Shown one piece after another: positions 8,367 through 18,658 of a DNA stretch of 64,000 bases. This DNA is from Gammaproteobacteria bacterium. GTDB taxonomy: Bacteria > Pseudomonadota > Gammaproteobacteria > Competibacterales > Competibacteraceae. The position numbers were made by a program, and so were the translations under genes. Numbering within the stretch: position 1 is the stretch's first letter; each line of letters begins with the position of its first letter. The notes below the pieces were generated by a model that saw only the letters and a program-made list of their open reading frames with translations, was not told the origin of the DNA and made no database searches. Location of the stretch: positions 2,546,501 to 2,610,500 of the forward strand of contig JACKNC010000001.1 in NCBI GenBank assembly GCA_024235095.1. Reading direction: 5' to 3'.

Positions 8367-11054
8367 ATGCGCCTGCTATGGATACAGGCCGGGGCCTGTG
8401 GCGGAGATGCCCTGTCCTTTGCATTGCTTTCCCTGACCCAGCGCATGAATCAGATCATCGAAACCATGCAAGCAGAATGCAATCGTCTTGACCAGGAGGT
8501 CAAGCGTGAACAGGAACTGTCGCGGTTCGTGCAACAGATCCTAGCGAGCATGCAGGGTGTATTGATCGTGACCGATCCAGACGGTGTGGTTATTCAGGTC
8601 AACCCCGCCGCTTATCGGGAACTCGGTTTCGAGTCAGAAACCTTGCTGGGCGTTCGCATAGATACCTTGTTGCCGCCAGAGGCGCTCGCCATTTACGAAC
8701 GGAGCCTGCCCGCGCAACGAACCCGATCTGCCTCAGTTTGGGTGGAAACCATTGCTCGTCGAGGAAGTTATCTGGCGGAGCACAGCTTGCGGAAACAAAA
8801 TGGCGAATTAGCCGGCTTCTTTCAAGTGGGTGCTGAATTTCTTTATAACCCTCAAGGAAAATTCGAGGGCGTGGTCATCACCGCCAGCAACTTTACCGAG
8901 CGCAAATGGACGGAACAGGGGTTGGCGGAAAGCGAAACCCGCTTGCAGCATATGTTGGACGGCAGTCCAGTCGCATTGTTCGTCATTGATCTGGAGCACC
9001 GCATCACGCATTGGAATCGGGCCTGCGCCGCGTTAACCGGCATCTCTGCCGATCAAATGGTCGGCACCAGCCATCAATGGCGAGCATTTTATGATGCGCC
9101 GCGACCGGTGCTGGCCGATTTGGCGCTGGACAATGCGGAGCAGGAGGAACTGAATCGCTATTACCCAACGGGCATTCGCGAGCAGGAGTTGTCCGAGCGT
9201 GTCCTGGAGGGAGAGACTTATCTACCGAAGCTGGGCAAATGGCTCTACTTCACCGCTGCGCCGATCCGCGACAGCCAGGGTTGCGTCGTTGCCGCTATGG
9301 AAAGCATGCAAGATATCACGGAACGCAAGCAGAATGAACAGGCCTTACAACTTGCAGCCAGCGTTTTCGAACATGCGCATGAAGGCATTGTCATTACCGA
9401 CGCCGCAGGGACCATCATCGAAGTCAACAGGACCTTTGAAGAGATCACCGGTTACTCCCGAGGAGAAGTCATTGGTCAAAATCCGCGGCTCCTCAAATCC
9501 GGACGCCATGATGAACTTTTTTACAGCGAGATGTGGGAAATCATCGCTGAGCGTGGCTATTGGCACGGCGAACTCTGGAATCGGCGTAAAACGGGCGAGG
9601 TCTATCCGCAAAGCGCGTCAATTTCCTCCGTTTATAACGCAGACGGTGCAGTGATCTATTATGTAGGGCTATTCGCCGATATTTCGATTCTGAAGGAAAG
9701 TCAGCAACGTCTGGAGCGTATGGCCTATTACGACCCACTGACCGGGCTGCCCAATCGGGCGCTGCTGGCGGATCGCCTGCGCTTGGCGCTGGCTAAGGCG
9801 CAACGGGATCATCATACGCTGGCCATCTGTTATCTGGATTTGGATGGATTCAAACTGATTAACGACCGCTGGGGTCATGCCGCCGGCGATGAGCTACTTG
9901 TCCAGGTCGCGCAACGTTTCCAGCAGAGCATACGCGGCGGCGACACCGTCGCGCGTTTGGGCGGCGACGAATTTGTATTATTATTCAACTATCTTGATAG
10001 TCTTGAGGAAGGTGAGCGCGTCATCGAACGATTTTTGCGAGTACTGGCAGCTCCCTTTGCCTTGAGCGCAGCGGCGGCGACGGTTTCGGCGAGCATCGGG
10101 GTCACGTTCTTTCCCAACGACGGCGCCGACCCGGATACCCTGATCCGCCATGCCGATCAGGCCATGTACCGGGCCAAGCAAGGGGGACGTAATCGCTATC
10201 ACCTGTTCGATGCGGAGCGGGATCGGCGGGCGCGGATTCATCGAGAATTGCTAGGGCGTATTCGCCGAGGCTGGATGGATGGCGAATTCTGTCTTTATTA
10301 CCAGCCCAAAGTGGATATGCGTCGGGGACGAGTCATCGGCGTCGAAGCGCTGGCGCGCTGGCATCACCCTGAACAGGGCGCTCTGCCGCCCGCAGCGTTC
10401 ATCGGAGCAGTGGGGAATTCCGATTTCTCGCCGGATTTTAATAACTGGGTGCTGGAGACCGCGATCCGGCAGATGGCGGCCTGGCATGGCGCCGGACTGG
10501 TCCTACCGGTCAGCGTAAATCTGTCAGCGCGCCACTTGCAACAACTGGATTTCGCCACCCAGATTCAATCACTGCTGGCTCATTATCCCTATATCCGCCC
10601 CAATTGGCTGGAGATTGAAGTACTGGAAACAACGGCGCTGGATGAAACCCAGCGGGTCTTCCATATCATCTCGGCGTGCCGGGAACTGGGCGTCCGGTTC
10701 GCTATCGACGATTTTGGCACCGGCTATTCCTCATTGACTTACCTGAAGCATCTGCCCGCACAGATTTTAAAAATCGACCAGAGCTTTATCCGCGATATGC
10801 TGTTTGATCCAAGCGATCTGGCGATTGTGCGCGGCATCATCGGCTTATCCAACGCATTCAAGCTGGATGTCATCGCTGAAGGCGTGGAGAGCGTGGAACA
10901 TGGAGTGCAATTACTCGATCTTGGCTGTGATCATGCCCAGGGTTATGCGATTGCCCAGCCGATGCCTACTGAAGAAGTACTGGATTGGGTGCGCGGATGG
11001 CGCAAACCTGCAGCGTGGAATGAGGTCGCTAAGCGGGTTCTGCAAGATCATTAA
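8367..11054 (+). CDS. PAS-PAS-PAS-GGDEF-EAL cyclic-di-GMP protein
   Basis: An 895-residue soluble c-di-GMP turnover protein. Order: an odd N-terminus (RLLWIQAGACGG), a short coiled coil (about 30-55), three PAS domains (about 58-190, 195-325 and 330-450, each closed by a TERK- or DI-type linker), a GGDEF domain with intact GGDEF at 532-536, and an EAL domain with E660-A661-L662 and DDFGTG at 781-786. Both catalytic cores look intact, so it could act as cyclase, phosphodiesterase or both. A stop at 8355 precludes a start upstream of 8358. No good Shine-Dalgarno precedes the ATG, so M27 (MNQIIETM) is an alternative. Its stop overlaps the convergent ggt stop by 4 bases. Confidence 0.93.
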   Translation: MRLLWIQAGACGGDALSFALLSLTQRMNQIIETMQAECNRLDQEVKREQELSRFVQQILASMQGVLIVTDPDGVVIQVNPAAYRELGFESETLLGVRIDTLLPPEALAIYERSLPAQRTRSASVWVETIARRGSYLAEHSLRKQNGELAGFFQVGAEFLYNPQGKFEGVVITASNFTERKWTEQGLAESETRLQHMLDGSPVALFVIDLEHRITHWNRACAALTGISADQMVGTSHQWRAFYDAPRPVLADLALDNAEQEELNRYYPTGIREQELSERVLEGETYLPKLGKWLYFTAAPIRDSQGCVVAAMESMQDITERKQNEQALQLAASVFEHAHEGIVITDAAGTIIEVNRTFEEITGYSRGEVIGQNPRLLKSGRHDELFYSEMWEIIAERGYWHGELWNRRKTGEVYPQSASISSVYNADGAVIYYVGLFADISILKESQQRLERMAYYDPLTGLPNRALLADRLRLALAKAQRDHHTLAICYLDLDGFKLINDRWGHAAGDELLVQVAQRFQQSIRGGDTVARLGGDEFVLLFNYLDSLEEGERVIERFLRVLAAPFALSAAAATVSASIGVTFFPNDGADPDTLIRHADQAMYRAKQGGRNRYHLFDAERDRRARIHRELLGRIRRGWMDGEFCLYYQPKVDMRRGRVIGVEALARWHHPEQGALPPAAFIGAVGNSDFSPDFNNWVLETAIRQMAAWHGAGLVLPVSVNLSARHLQQLDFATQIQSLLAHYPYIRPNWLEIEVLETTALDETQRVFHIISACRELGVRFAIDDFGTGYSSLTYLKHLPAQILKIDQSFIRDMLFDPSDLAIVRGIIGLSNAFKLDVIAEGVESVEHGVQLLDLGCDHAQGYAIAQPMPTEEVLDWVRGWRKPAAWNEVAKRVLQDH

Positions 11055-12799
11055 TAGCCTGCCGCTAACCCACCCGGTCGCCGCGTATCGGAAAACCCAT
11101 ACCAGCCGTCCGGTCCACGGACGATGCTTTGCGTGCTGCCCATCGCATCTTTCACCACGACGCGATGCCCCATCTCTTCCAGCAGGCGCACGGTGTCTGG
11201 ACTCAGTCCTTCCTCGACCCGCAACTCATCGGGCAACCACTGATGATGGACACGCGGCGCGATGGTCGCTTCGGCAATGTTCATTTGGTGATCGATCATG
11301 TTCAGCACGATTTGCAGCACGGTGGTGATAATGCGGCTGCCGCCGGGACTCCCGGTGATCAACACTGGTTGCCCGTTCTTGAAGACCAGGGTGGGGGTCA
11401 TGGAGCTGAGGGGACGCTTGCCGGGACCGACTGCATTGGCGTCGCCGCCAATCAGTCCGTAGGCATTGGGAACGCCAGGCTTGGCGGCGAAATCGTCCAT
11501 CTCGTTATTGAGCAGGATGCCGGTTCCCGCTGCGACAATTCCAGAGCCATAACCGAAATTCAGGGTATAAGTTACGGTTACGGCGTTGCCCTGGCGATCC
11601 ACGACGGAATAATGGGTGGTTTGCTCGCTTTCGTAACGCTGCGGCTGACCGGGCTTAATCTCGGTCGACGGTCGGGCTTTCTTCAGGTCAATTTGCTTGA
11701 CTAGTTCCTGGGCATAAGCCTTTGCGGTTAAACCCGCGACGGGTGCTTTGACAAAATCCGGATCGCCCAGATACTCGCTACGGTCGGCGTAGGCCAATTT
11801 CATGGCCTCGGCCAAGCGATGAATCGTCGCGGCGCTATTAGACCCCAGTTCCGCCAACGGCCAGGTTTCAAGCATATTCAGAATCTGGATCAGATGGACG
11901 CCGCCAGAACTGGGCGGCGGCATTGATACGATTTCATAATCCCGATAACGCCCGCGCACCGGTTCGCGCACCACCGCCCGGTAGTTTTTCAAATCGTCCA
12001 AGGTGATCAAACCGTCATGCGCCGCCATGTCGGTGACCAGTTTCCGGGCGATCTCGCCTTCATAGAACGCTTTGGGACCTTGCACGGCGATGCGCCGGAG
12101 TGATCGAGCCAAATCCTTTTGCGTAAGTCTTTCACCGGGTTGATAGGCAGCGCCATCCGCTTTGAAGAAGACTTTCAAGCTGGCTGGCCATCGTTCCATA
12201 CGCGGACGGGCTTCCTGGAGCGACTGGGACAGTTCCGCGTTGATCGGGAAACCCTGTTCAGCCAAACGAATCGCGGGTTCAAGCAACCGCCGCCACGGCA
12301 GGCGGCCATGCCGTTCATGAGCCAGAGCCAGTCCGGCCACCGTGCCCGGCACGCCCGCCGCCTGGTGACTGAAACGAATCCGCTGCTCATCCACGGCGCC
12401 CTGTTCATTCAGATAATGATCCCGGCTTGCCGCCGCCGGGGCGGTTTCCCGAAAATCCAGCGCTTCGCTGTCCCGGCGCACCGCGTTGTAAACCACCATG
12501 AAGCCGCCGCCGCCTAGGTTGCCGGCCTGGGGCAAAGTCACCGCCAGCGCGAAACCGACCGCCACCGCCGCATCGACAGCGTTACCGCCCTGCTTGAGGA
12601 TAGTCAATCCTACCTCGCTGGCCAGCGCTTCCTGGCTGACCACCAGACCATGGCGGGCAAAGACCGGGTGAATGCGATCGCGAGCGCTGTAAATTGCGGC
12701 GGGTTCGGCGAACGCCGGTTGAATAGGTTGTGGTAGTGGCAGGCAACACCAGCCTACCAGAAACAGGAAACTGAAGACATACGGGAAGAAGCGAAACAT
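11051..12799 (-). CDS. ggt: Periplasmic gamma-glutamyltransferase
   Basis: A 582-residue Ntn-hydrolase that cleaves glutathione and transfers its gamma-glutamyl group to amino acids or water in the periplasm. It has a signal peptide (MFRFFPYVFSFLFLVG), the N-terminal block GLVVSQEALASEVGLTILKQGGNA, and an autoprocessing site QTTHYSVVD where the second Thr (about T395) should become the nucleophile of the small subunit. Downstream NNEMDDFAAKPG, KRPLSSMTPT and GSPGGSRII match the E. coli enzyme closely. Length is normal. It stands alone: convergent with the c-di-GMP gene, with which it shares 4 bases, and divergent from the exonuclease fusion. Confidence 0.95.
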   Translation of the reverse strand: MFRFFPYVFSFLFLVGWCCLPLPQPIQPAFAEPAAIYSARDRIHPVFARHGLVVSQEALASEVGLTILKQGGNAVDAAVAVGFALAVTLPQAGNLGGGGFMVVYNAVRRDSEALDFRETAPAAASRDHYLNEQGAVDEQRIRFSHQAAGVPGTVAGLALAHERHGRLPWRRLLEPAIRLAEQGFPINAELSQSLQEARPRMERWPASLKVFFKADGAAYQPGERLTQKDLARSLRRIAVQGPKAFYEGEIARKLVTDMAAHDGLITLDDLKNYRAVVREPVRGRYRDYEIVSMPPPSSGGVHLIQILNMLETWPLAELGSNSAATIHRLAEAMKLAYADRSEYLGDPDFVKAPVAGLTAKAYAQELVKQIDLKKARPSTEIKPGQPQRYESEQTTHYSVVDRQGNAVTVTYTLNFGYGSGIVAAGTGILLNNEMDDFAAKPGVPNAYGLIGGDANAVGPGKRPLSSMTPTLVFKNGQPVLITGSPGGSRIITTVLQIVLNMIDHQMNIAEATIAPRVHHQWLPDELRVEEGLSPDTVRLLEEMGHRVVVKDAMGSTQSIVRGPDGWYGFSDTRRPGGLAAGY

Positions 12800-12972
12800 G
12801 GCGGATTCCAGGAGAACGAATAGTTATAATGGGGTTTGCAGGTGAGTCTTGTAATCTATAAAAATTCACTTTTATGTAATTTGGCGTCTGGCCGGAAATC
12901 CACGATTTGGAAAGCCAGTTCAGTTGTTTACTGATAAATTATACGGAACCAGCGCTGGGTTGAGAAAAGAAA

Positions 12973-15105
12973 ATGAAATCGAGATTGGCTTTTGCCCTGG
13001 TGTTCGTCGCCATTGCCGTGACGGCCTTGGCGGCGGTATTGGCATCGCTTGGATTGGCGTTGTCGGAAATGGTCCGGCGCGGCGAACTGGCTCAGCCTGC
13101 TACCTTCGATCCTTGGGGCTATGTCATGCACTATGGCGCGGTCTCCGGGTTCTTTCTGATCGCCGTCATTGCCGCCGCCTGGCTCTTTTTCGATCAGAGC
13201 TTGGCTGCGCCGCTAGCCAGCCTGACGCGCAATTTACTAAACACCCTGCGCACTAATCCTGATCACGAAATCCAATATGCCGGACCCAACCAACTCGACC
13301 CATTATTCCAGGCGATTAATGAATTGACCCGCCGCCTGGCCGCTCATCATCGTGAGTTGCTGCAAGCCATGACCACCGCCACCGCCCGCGTCGAGGAGCA
13401 GAAAAACCGTCTGGAAGCTATTTTGCGGGACTTGCAGGAAGGGGTGGTCGTCTGCAATTTGAACAACCAGGTCTTGCTCTATAACCAGTTGGCTTTGAAA
13501 ACCCTGCATGTCACCGGCGAACTGGGTCTGGGCCGGTCGCTGTTTACCGTGGTCAGCCGTGAACCCGTATCTAACGCCTTTCGTCGCTTGCGCCTGCGCG
13601 TAGCCGAAGGCCGGCACCACGATCATCCACTGGGCATCACGACACGTCTGGTGTGCGCGACCACTGATGGCCTACATACCCTGCATGCCCAAATGACCCT
13701 CATCTTGGGCGCGGAGGATCTGCCTACCGGTTATGTAGTAACCTTCAATGACATTACCGAAGAACTAGCGGCGCTGGGCAAACGCGACCGCCTGTTGCGC
13801 GAGGCGACCGAAGGTCTGCGGGCGCCCGTCGCCAATCTGCGGGCGGCGGCGGAAATGCAGGCCGCTAACCCTGACATGGATATCGCTGCGCACCGCACCT
13901 TTGATGAAGTGCTTTTCAAGGAGAGCGCCGCGCTTAGCGAGACGGTGAGCCGGTTGTGCCGGGAATACCGCGATGTGATCACCGGCTATTGGCCGATGAC
14001 CGATGACCTGTCCGCTACACTGCTGGAAATGGTGGCGCAGCGTTTAAAGGAAACATCTGATATTGCAGTGACCGTGGTTCACTTACCGCAATGGCTGCAC
14101 GGCGATAGTCACTCCATTATCTCGCTCAATGAATATCTGATCCGCCGCATCAGCGCCTATAGCGGCGTTAAAGCGTTCGATATCGGTGCTGAAGCTGGAT
14201 CGCGCCAGGTTTATATTGACATCATTTGGCAGGGCGAACCCTTGCCGCCGGGGTTCCTGGACGACGGCCTGGACACCGTACTGCCGGGCGCTCCCGGTGG
14301 TTTGACCGTGCGTGATGTACTGGAACACCATCAGAGCGAGATGTGGAGCGATCACTGTGGCGAGGGATTAGCACGGGTGCGAGTGCCGATGCCGGCGGCG
14401 CGCGGCGCGCATACCGCCAGTGAATTACCGCCACGCCCGGAGTTCTATGATTTCAGTTTGTTGCAAGAACAACCCGCTCCAGGCGGCGATCTCGCGGAGC
14501 GGTCACTCAAGTCACTGAATTATGTGGTTTTTGATCTGGAAACTACGGGTCTCAAACCCTCCGAGGGCGATGAGATCGTTTCCATCGCTGGGGTGCGGAT
14601 TGTCAATGGCCGCATTCTGACCGGCGAAACCTTTGACCGGCAGGTGAACCCCGGTCGCTCTATCCCTAAAGCATCGACCCGCTTTCACGGCATTACCGAC
14701 GATATGGTGCAAGGCAAGCCACCGGTGCATTTGGTTCTGCCACAGTTCTATCAATTCGTCGGCGATGCGGTGCTGGTTGCCCATAACGCGGCGTTCGATC
14801 TGAAGTTTCTCAAACTGAAGGAAGCGGAAAGCGGAGTCATTTTCAACCACCCGATGCTTGACACCCTGCTTTTATCGGTATTTTTGGATGATCAAAGCAT
14901 CGCGCACAATCTGGATGCCATTGCCGAACGATTCGGCGTACAAGTATCGGCTCGACATACGGCTTTAGGCGATGCTCTGGTGACTGCGGGCATCTTTGTC
15001 CACATGTTGGCGTTGCTGGAAGACCTGGATGTAACGACGCTCGGTCAGGCCATTGCGGCATCCTCGACCATTGTCAAGGTGCGGGCGCAACAAAAACAGT
15101 TTTAG
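12973..15105 (+). CDS. Membrane PAS/pseudo-histidine-kinase fused to a DnaQ-like 3'-5' exonuclease
   Basis: This 710-residue protein has two N-terminal helices (about 5-30 and 53-75), a HAMP-like linker, a PAS domain (about 147-260), a kinase-like region (about 265-490) and a DEDDh exonuclease (about 515-690). Exonuclease residues are all present: D521 and E523 in FDLETTG, D609 in AHNAAFD, and H662 and D667 in HTALGDAL. The kinase part is degenerate: the H-box position reads ATEGLRAPV with no His, and no N or G boxes are visible, so phosphotransfer is unlikely. Similar exonucleases neighbour actP/DUF294 genes in pseudomonads; here that module lies 11 kb away. A membrane sensor controlling a nuclease is inference. 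The IS982 target duplication overlaps its TAG stop. Confidence 0.85.
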   Translation: MKSRLAFALVFVAIAVTALAAVLASLGLALSEMVRRGELAQPATFDPWGYVMHYGAVSGFFLIAVIAAAWLFFDQSLAAPLASLTRNLLNTLRTNPDHEIQYAGPNQLDPLFQAINELTRRLAAHHRELLQAMTTATARVEEQKNRLEAILRDLQEGVVVCNLNNQVLLYNQLALKTLHVTGELGLGRSLFTVVSREPVSNAFRRLRLRVAEGRHHDHPLGITTRLVCATTDGLHTLHAQMTLILGAEDLPTGYVVTFNDITEELAALGKRDRLLREATEGLRAPVANLRAAAEMQAANPDMDIAAHRTFDEVLFKESAALSETVSRLCREYRDVITGYWPMTDDLSATLLEMVAQRLKETSDIAVTVVHLPQWLHGDSHSIISLNEYLIRRISAYSGVKAFDIGAEAGSRQVYIDIIWQGEPLPPGFLDDGLDTVLPGAPGGLTVRDVLEHHQSEMWSDHCGEGLARVRVPMPAARGAHTASELPPRPEFYDFSLLQEQPAPGGDLAERSLKSLNYVVFDLETTGLKPSEGDEIVSIAGVRIVNGRILTGETFDRQVNPGRSIPKASTRFHGITDDMVQGKPPVHLVLPQFYQFVGDAVLVAHNAAFDLKFLKLKEAESGVIFNHPMLDTLLLSVFLDDQSIAHNLDAIAERFGVQVSARHTALGDALVTAGIFVHMLALLEDLDVTTLGQAIAASSTIVKVRAQQKQF

Positions 15106-15107
15106 AA
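15100..15107. repeat. Left 8-bp target-site duplication of the IS982 element
   Basis: TTTTAGAA immediately precedes the left inverted repeat and recurs at 16120-16127 after the right one. The TAG inside it is the stop codon of the exonuclease fusion gene. An exact duplication with no decay indicates a recent insertion. Confidence 0.85.
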
Positions 15108-16119
15108 ACGCGATGTTCGACTTTCAGGCGATTAGGCTCTCAAGCTGCAGGTCGGGACGACCGACTTGCCGGTTGATGAAAATACCCAAGGTATGCGCCA
15201 AGATTTTTCGGGCGACCCGACGGGTCAAAGGCCAAACATCTCGCGCCCGGATTTTTTCAAAATGGAACTGCGCGACAAGTTGACCGATGACCGTTTCTAC
15301 GAGACGGCGGGTGCTCGTCAATTGCCGGACGACCCAAGCAGGACGAGGATCGGTCATGTTGGCCCGCAAGGGGGTTTGCAGATCAATGCCGACTGTCACT
15401 AACTCTGCCTGAAGAAAGGCGCTAATGTAACCTTTGTCGCCAATCACGAGGCCCTGAACGCCGTCGGTCAAATCCCACAGTGCCTCGCGCTCATCACCGG
15501 AAGCCGGCGTCACCGTGCAAGCGGTGATCACGCCATGGGCCGTGACCATCAGATGACCGTGAAGTCCATAATAATAATGCTTTTTTGCTGCACAATAACC
15601 GAAGTCCGCCGCCGCGGGGAACAACCGACATTGAGGAGCGCGGGTCAACACACACACCGGCATCGGACAGCCATCCACCAGATGAATCGGATCAGCCGCG
15701 GTGCCTAAATCCATGAGTAGCTGCTGATGGAACCGCTGTTTGATGACCCACAGATTTGCCGCTTGTTGGGCAAACGTGGTCCGCGATCCGAGTTTCGGAA
15801 ACCATGACAACCAATGTCGATTGAAGTACTTCCAGATGCCCACATCGGTATCCAAACCCAAAAACTCGCCGACCACTTCCATCGTAATCACTTCGCTATC
15901 CATCAGTTTGGGGGCAAAGCCGCGGGAGCGTAAGCGGTGATCCCCAAGCACGGAAGTCGTGTGTTCTTCTACCCAACAAAACACCGTGATAATAAAATCT
16001 TCGAGCGGCATGGTGATCTCTCCGTGAGGTTGAGGTGATTGGTTCCTCTCCGCTTAGCCTACATCGCTATGCCGCATCCGCCTGCCCTCATCTCCCCTCG
16101 AAAAAGTCGAACATCGCGT
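15108..16119 (-). mobile_element. Complete IS982-family insertion sequence, 1012 bp
   Basis: The element is bounded by perfect 17-bp terminal inverted repeats: ACGCGATGTTCGACTTT at 15108-15124 and its complement at 16103-16119. They are flanked by the 8-bp duplication TTTTAGAA. Ends beginning with AC and a length near 1 kb suit IS982. One intact transposase gene fills it on the minus strand. It sits between the exonuclease fusion gene and ndk, leaves the upstream stop codon intact and separates ndk from sequence formerly upstream. Confidence 0.92.
15124..16011 (-). CDS. IS982-family DDE transposase
   Basis: A 295-residue transposase that cuts and joins the ends of the surrounding element. 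The IS982-type catalytic neighbourhoods are visible: HLVDGCPMPVC (first Asp), LVIGDKGYIS (second Asp) and RRLVETVIGQL (Glu). The C-terminal RKILAHTLGIFINRQ is also typical. Length is normal and the frame is open throughout, so it is probably active. Its stop codon touches the inner edge of the left inverted repeat, and about 90 bases separate its start from the right repeat. The ATG at 16011 is preceded by CACGGAGAGATC, giving a GGAGA ribosome site. Confidence 0.92.
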   Translation of the reverse strand: MPLEDFIITVFCWVEEHTTSVLGDHRLRSRGFAPKLMDSEVITMEVVGEFLGLDTDVGIWKYFNRHWLSWFPKLGSRTTFAQQAANLWVIKQRFHQQLLMDLGTAADPIHLVDGCPMPVCVLTRAPQCRLFPAAADFGYCAAKKHYYYGLHGHLMVTAHGVITACTVTPASGDEREALWDLTDGVQGLVIGDKGYISAFLQAELVTVGIDLQTPLRANMTDPRPAWVVRQLTSTRRLVETVIGQLVAQFHFEKIRARDVWPLTRRVARKILAHTLGIFINRQVGRPDLQLESLIA

Positions 16120-16127
16120 TTTTAGAA
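16120..16127. repeat. Right 8-bp target-site duplication of the IS982 element
   Basis: TTTTAGAA directly after the right inverted repeat, identical to 15100-15107. Confidence 0.85.
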
Positions 16128-16314
16128 ATGATTTTTATACTGTTTTCTTAATGTTTATTTTGATAGATACCATACGCTTGAAAAAAACCGTGGAATGATT
16201 TTTGGAAACCGCGTTGCCGGTCTCACTAAAATATCGTTAAACTTGATCGAGGTCCAACGCTCGTTGGAAATCGCCTCGCCAACCAACCCTATTCTCATAC
16301 TGCTGGAGTCCTGC

Positions 16315-16746
16315 ATGGCCGTGGAACGCACGTTGTCCATCATTAAGCCCGATGCCGTGGCTAAAAACATCATCGGCCAGATTTATCGCCGGTTTGAGGA
16401 TCGGGGTCTGCGCATTGTCGCCGCCCGGATGCTCCATCTGGATCGCGAACAGGCCGGGCAATTTTACGCCATTCACCGCGAGCGCCGATTCTTCGGGCAA
16501 TTGATCGACTACATGACCTCCGGTCCGGTCATGGTTCAGGTGCTGGAAGGCGAAAACGCCATTGCCCTGAACCGCGCAATCATGGGCGCTACCGATCCGC
16601 AGCAGGCCGCTCCCGGCACCATCCGCGCCGATTTTGCTCAGAGCATCACCGAAAACGCTGTGCATGGCTCGGATGCGCCGGAAACCGCCGCCGTCGAAAT
16701 CGCTTTCTTCTTTGGTCAGAATGGCTTGTGCCCGCGCACTCTCTAA
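16315..16746 (+). CDS. ndk: Nucleoside diphosphate kinase
   Basis: A 143-residue cytoplasmic enzyme that passes the gamma-phosphate of ATP to other nucleoside diphosphates through a phospho-His. Seen: ERTLSIIKPDAVAKN at the start, the GPVMVQVLEGENAI block, GATDPQQAAPGTIRADFA, and the active-site NAVHGSDAPE with its His. The frame opens back to 16195, but those 40 residues are leader; the ATG at 16315 has GGAG 7 bases upstream and gives the standard length. It heads the ndk-rlmN-pilF-rodZ block common in gammaproteobacteria. The IS982 element ends about 190 bases upstream, and the gap holds AT-rich sequence without a clear promoter. Confidence 0.96.
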   Translation: MAVERTLSIIKPDAVAKNIIGQIYRRFEDRGLRIVAARMLHLDREQAGQFYAIHRERRFFGQLIDYMTSGPVMVQVLEGENAIALNRAIMGATDPQQAAPGTIRADFAQSITENAVHGSDAPETAAVEIAFFFGQNGLCPRTL

Positions 16747-16780
16747 GCTCACCGTCCCTTACTGACCCGAGCGCATCGTC

Positions 16781-17881
<1,101 letters not shown>

Positions 17882-17893
17882 GGGAGAACCGCC

Positions 17894-18655
17894 ATGCAAT
17901 CCATGAACCCTATTCCCCTCCTGTTTTCCCTGACGCTGTGGCTGGCGGCCTGCGCCAGCACCCAGGAGCAGGAGTTCAACCGCAATGTTGCCGAAGCCAA
18001 CTTCAAACTGGGCGTCGGCTATATGCAATCCGGCCATTTCGAGGTGGCGACGGAAAAATTGCTCAAGGCGTTGCAATACGAAGACGACTACCCGGAAGCG
18101 CATAACGCCATCGCCGTGCTGTATGAGGAAATGCGTGAATACGGTCCCGCTGCCGAGCATTACCAGCGGGCGCTTGACCTCAAACCCGACTACACTCTAG
18201 CGCGCCTGAACTATGCGCGTTTCCTCTGCTTGCGAGAACCGGTGCGCACCGCCGAGGGCGAAAGCGAATTTCAAAGGATCATCGCCGATCCGAACAACGC
18301 CGGCGCCAATGCAGCGGAAGCCTACGCGGGTTTAGCCATATGCGCCCGCCAGCGCAACGACCCGGTTCAGGCCGAAGCCTGGCTGCGACAGGCCCTGGAC
18401 CTCAATCCCAACAATACCAGCGCCCTGTTCGAACTGGCTCGACTCAGTCAAACGCAGAACAAAACACTGCAGGCGCGCGCCTTCCTGCAACGCTACCACA
18501 GCCAGAGCCGCCCCACGCCGCAAAGCCTGTGGCTCGGCATCACCATTGAATCCTCCCAGGATGGAGACCCGCTCTTGCGCCGGGACTATGGCGCACTCCT
18601 GAAGGCGCAGTATCCGAACTCCGATGAAGCCCGCCGCCTAAAACAGCCGGAATAG
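17894..18655 (+). CDS. pilF: Type IV pilus biogenesis/stability lipoprotein PilF (PilW)
   Basis: A 253-residue outer-membrane lipoprotein that supports assembly of the PilQ secretin. A lipobox LAAC places the lipidated Cys at residue 20. The rest is tetratricopeptide repeats: FKLGVGYMQSGHFEVATEKL, EAHNAIAVLYEEMREYGPAA and DLNPNNTSALFELARL. Its place between rlmN and rodZ is the conserved one, which strengthens the call over a generic TPR protein. AAGGGAGAACCGCC precedes the ATG, a strong ribosome site. No other pilus gene is in the window. Confidence 0.93.
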   Translation: MQSMNPIPLLFSLTLWLAACASTQEQEFNRNVAEANFKLGVGYMQSGHFEVATEKLLKALQYEDDYPEAHNAIAVLYEEMREYGPAAEHYQRALDLKPDYTLARLNYARFLCLREPVRTAEGESEFQRIIADPNNAGANAAEAYAGLAICARQRNDPVQAEAWLRQALDLNPNNTSALFELARLSQTQNKTLQARAFLQRYHSQSRPTPQSLWLGITIESSQDGDPLLRRDYGALLKAQYPNSDEARRLKQPE

Positions 18656-18658
18656 CTT

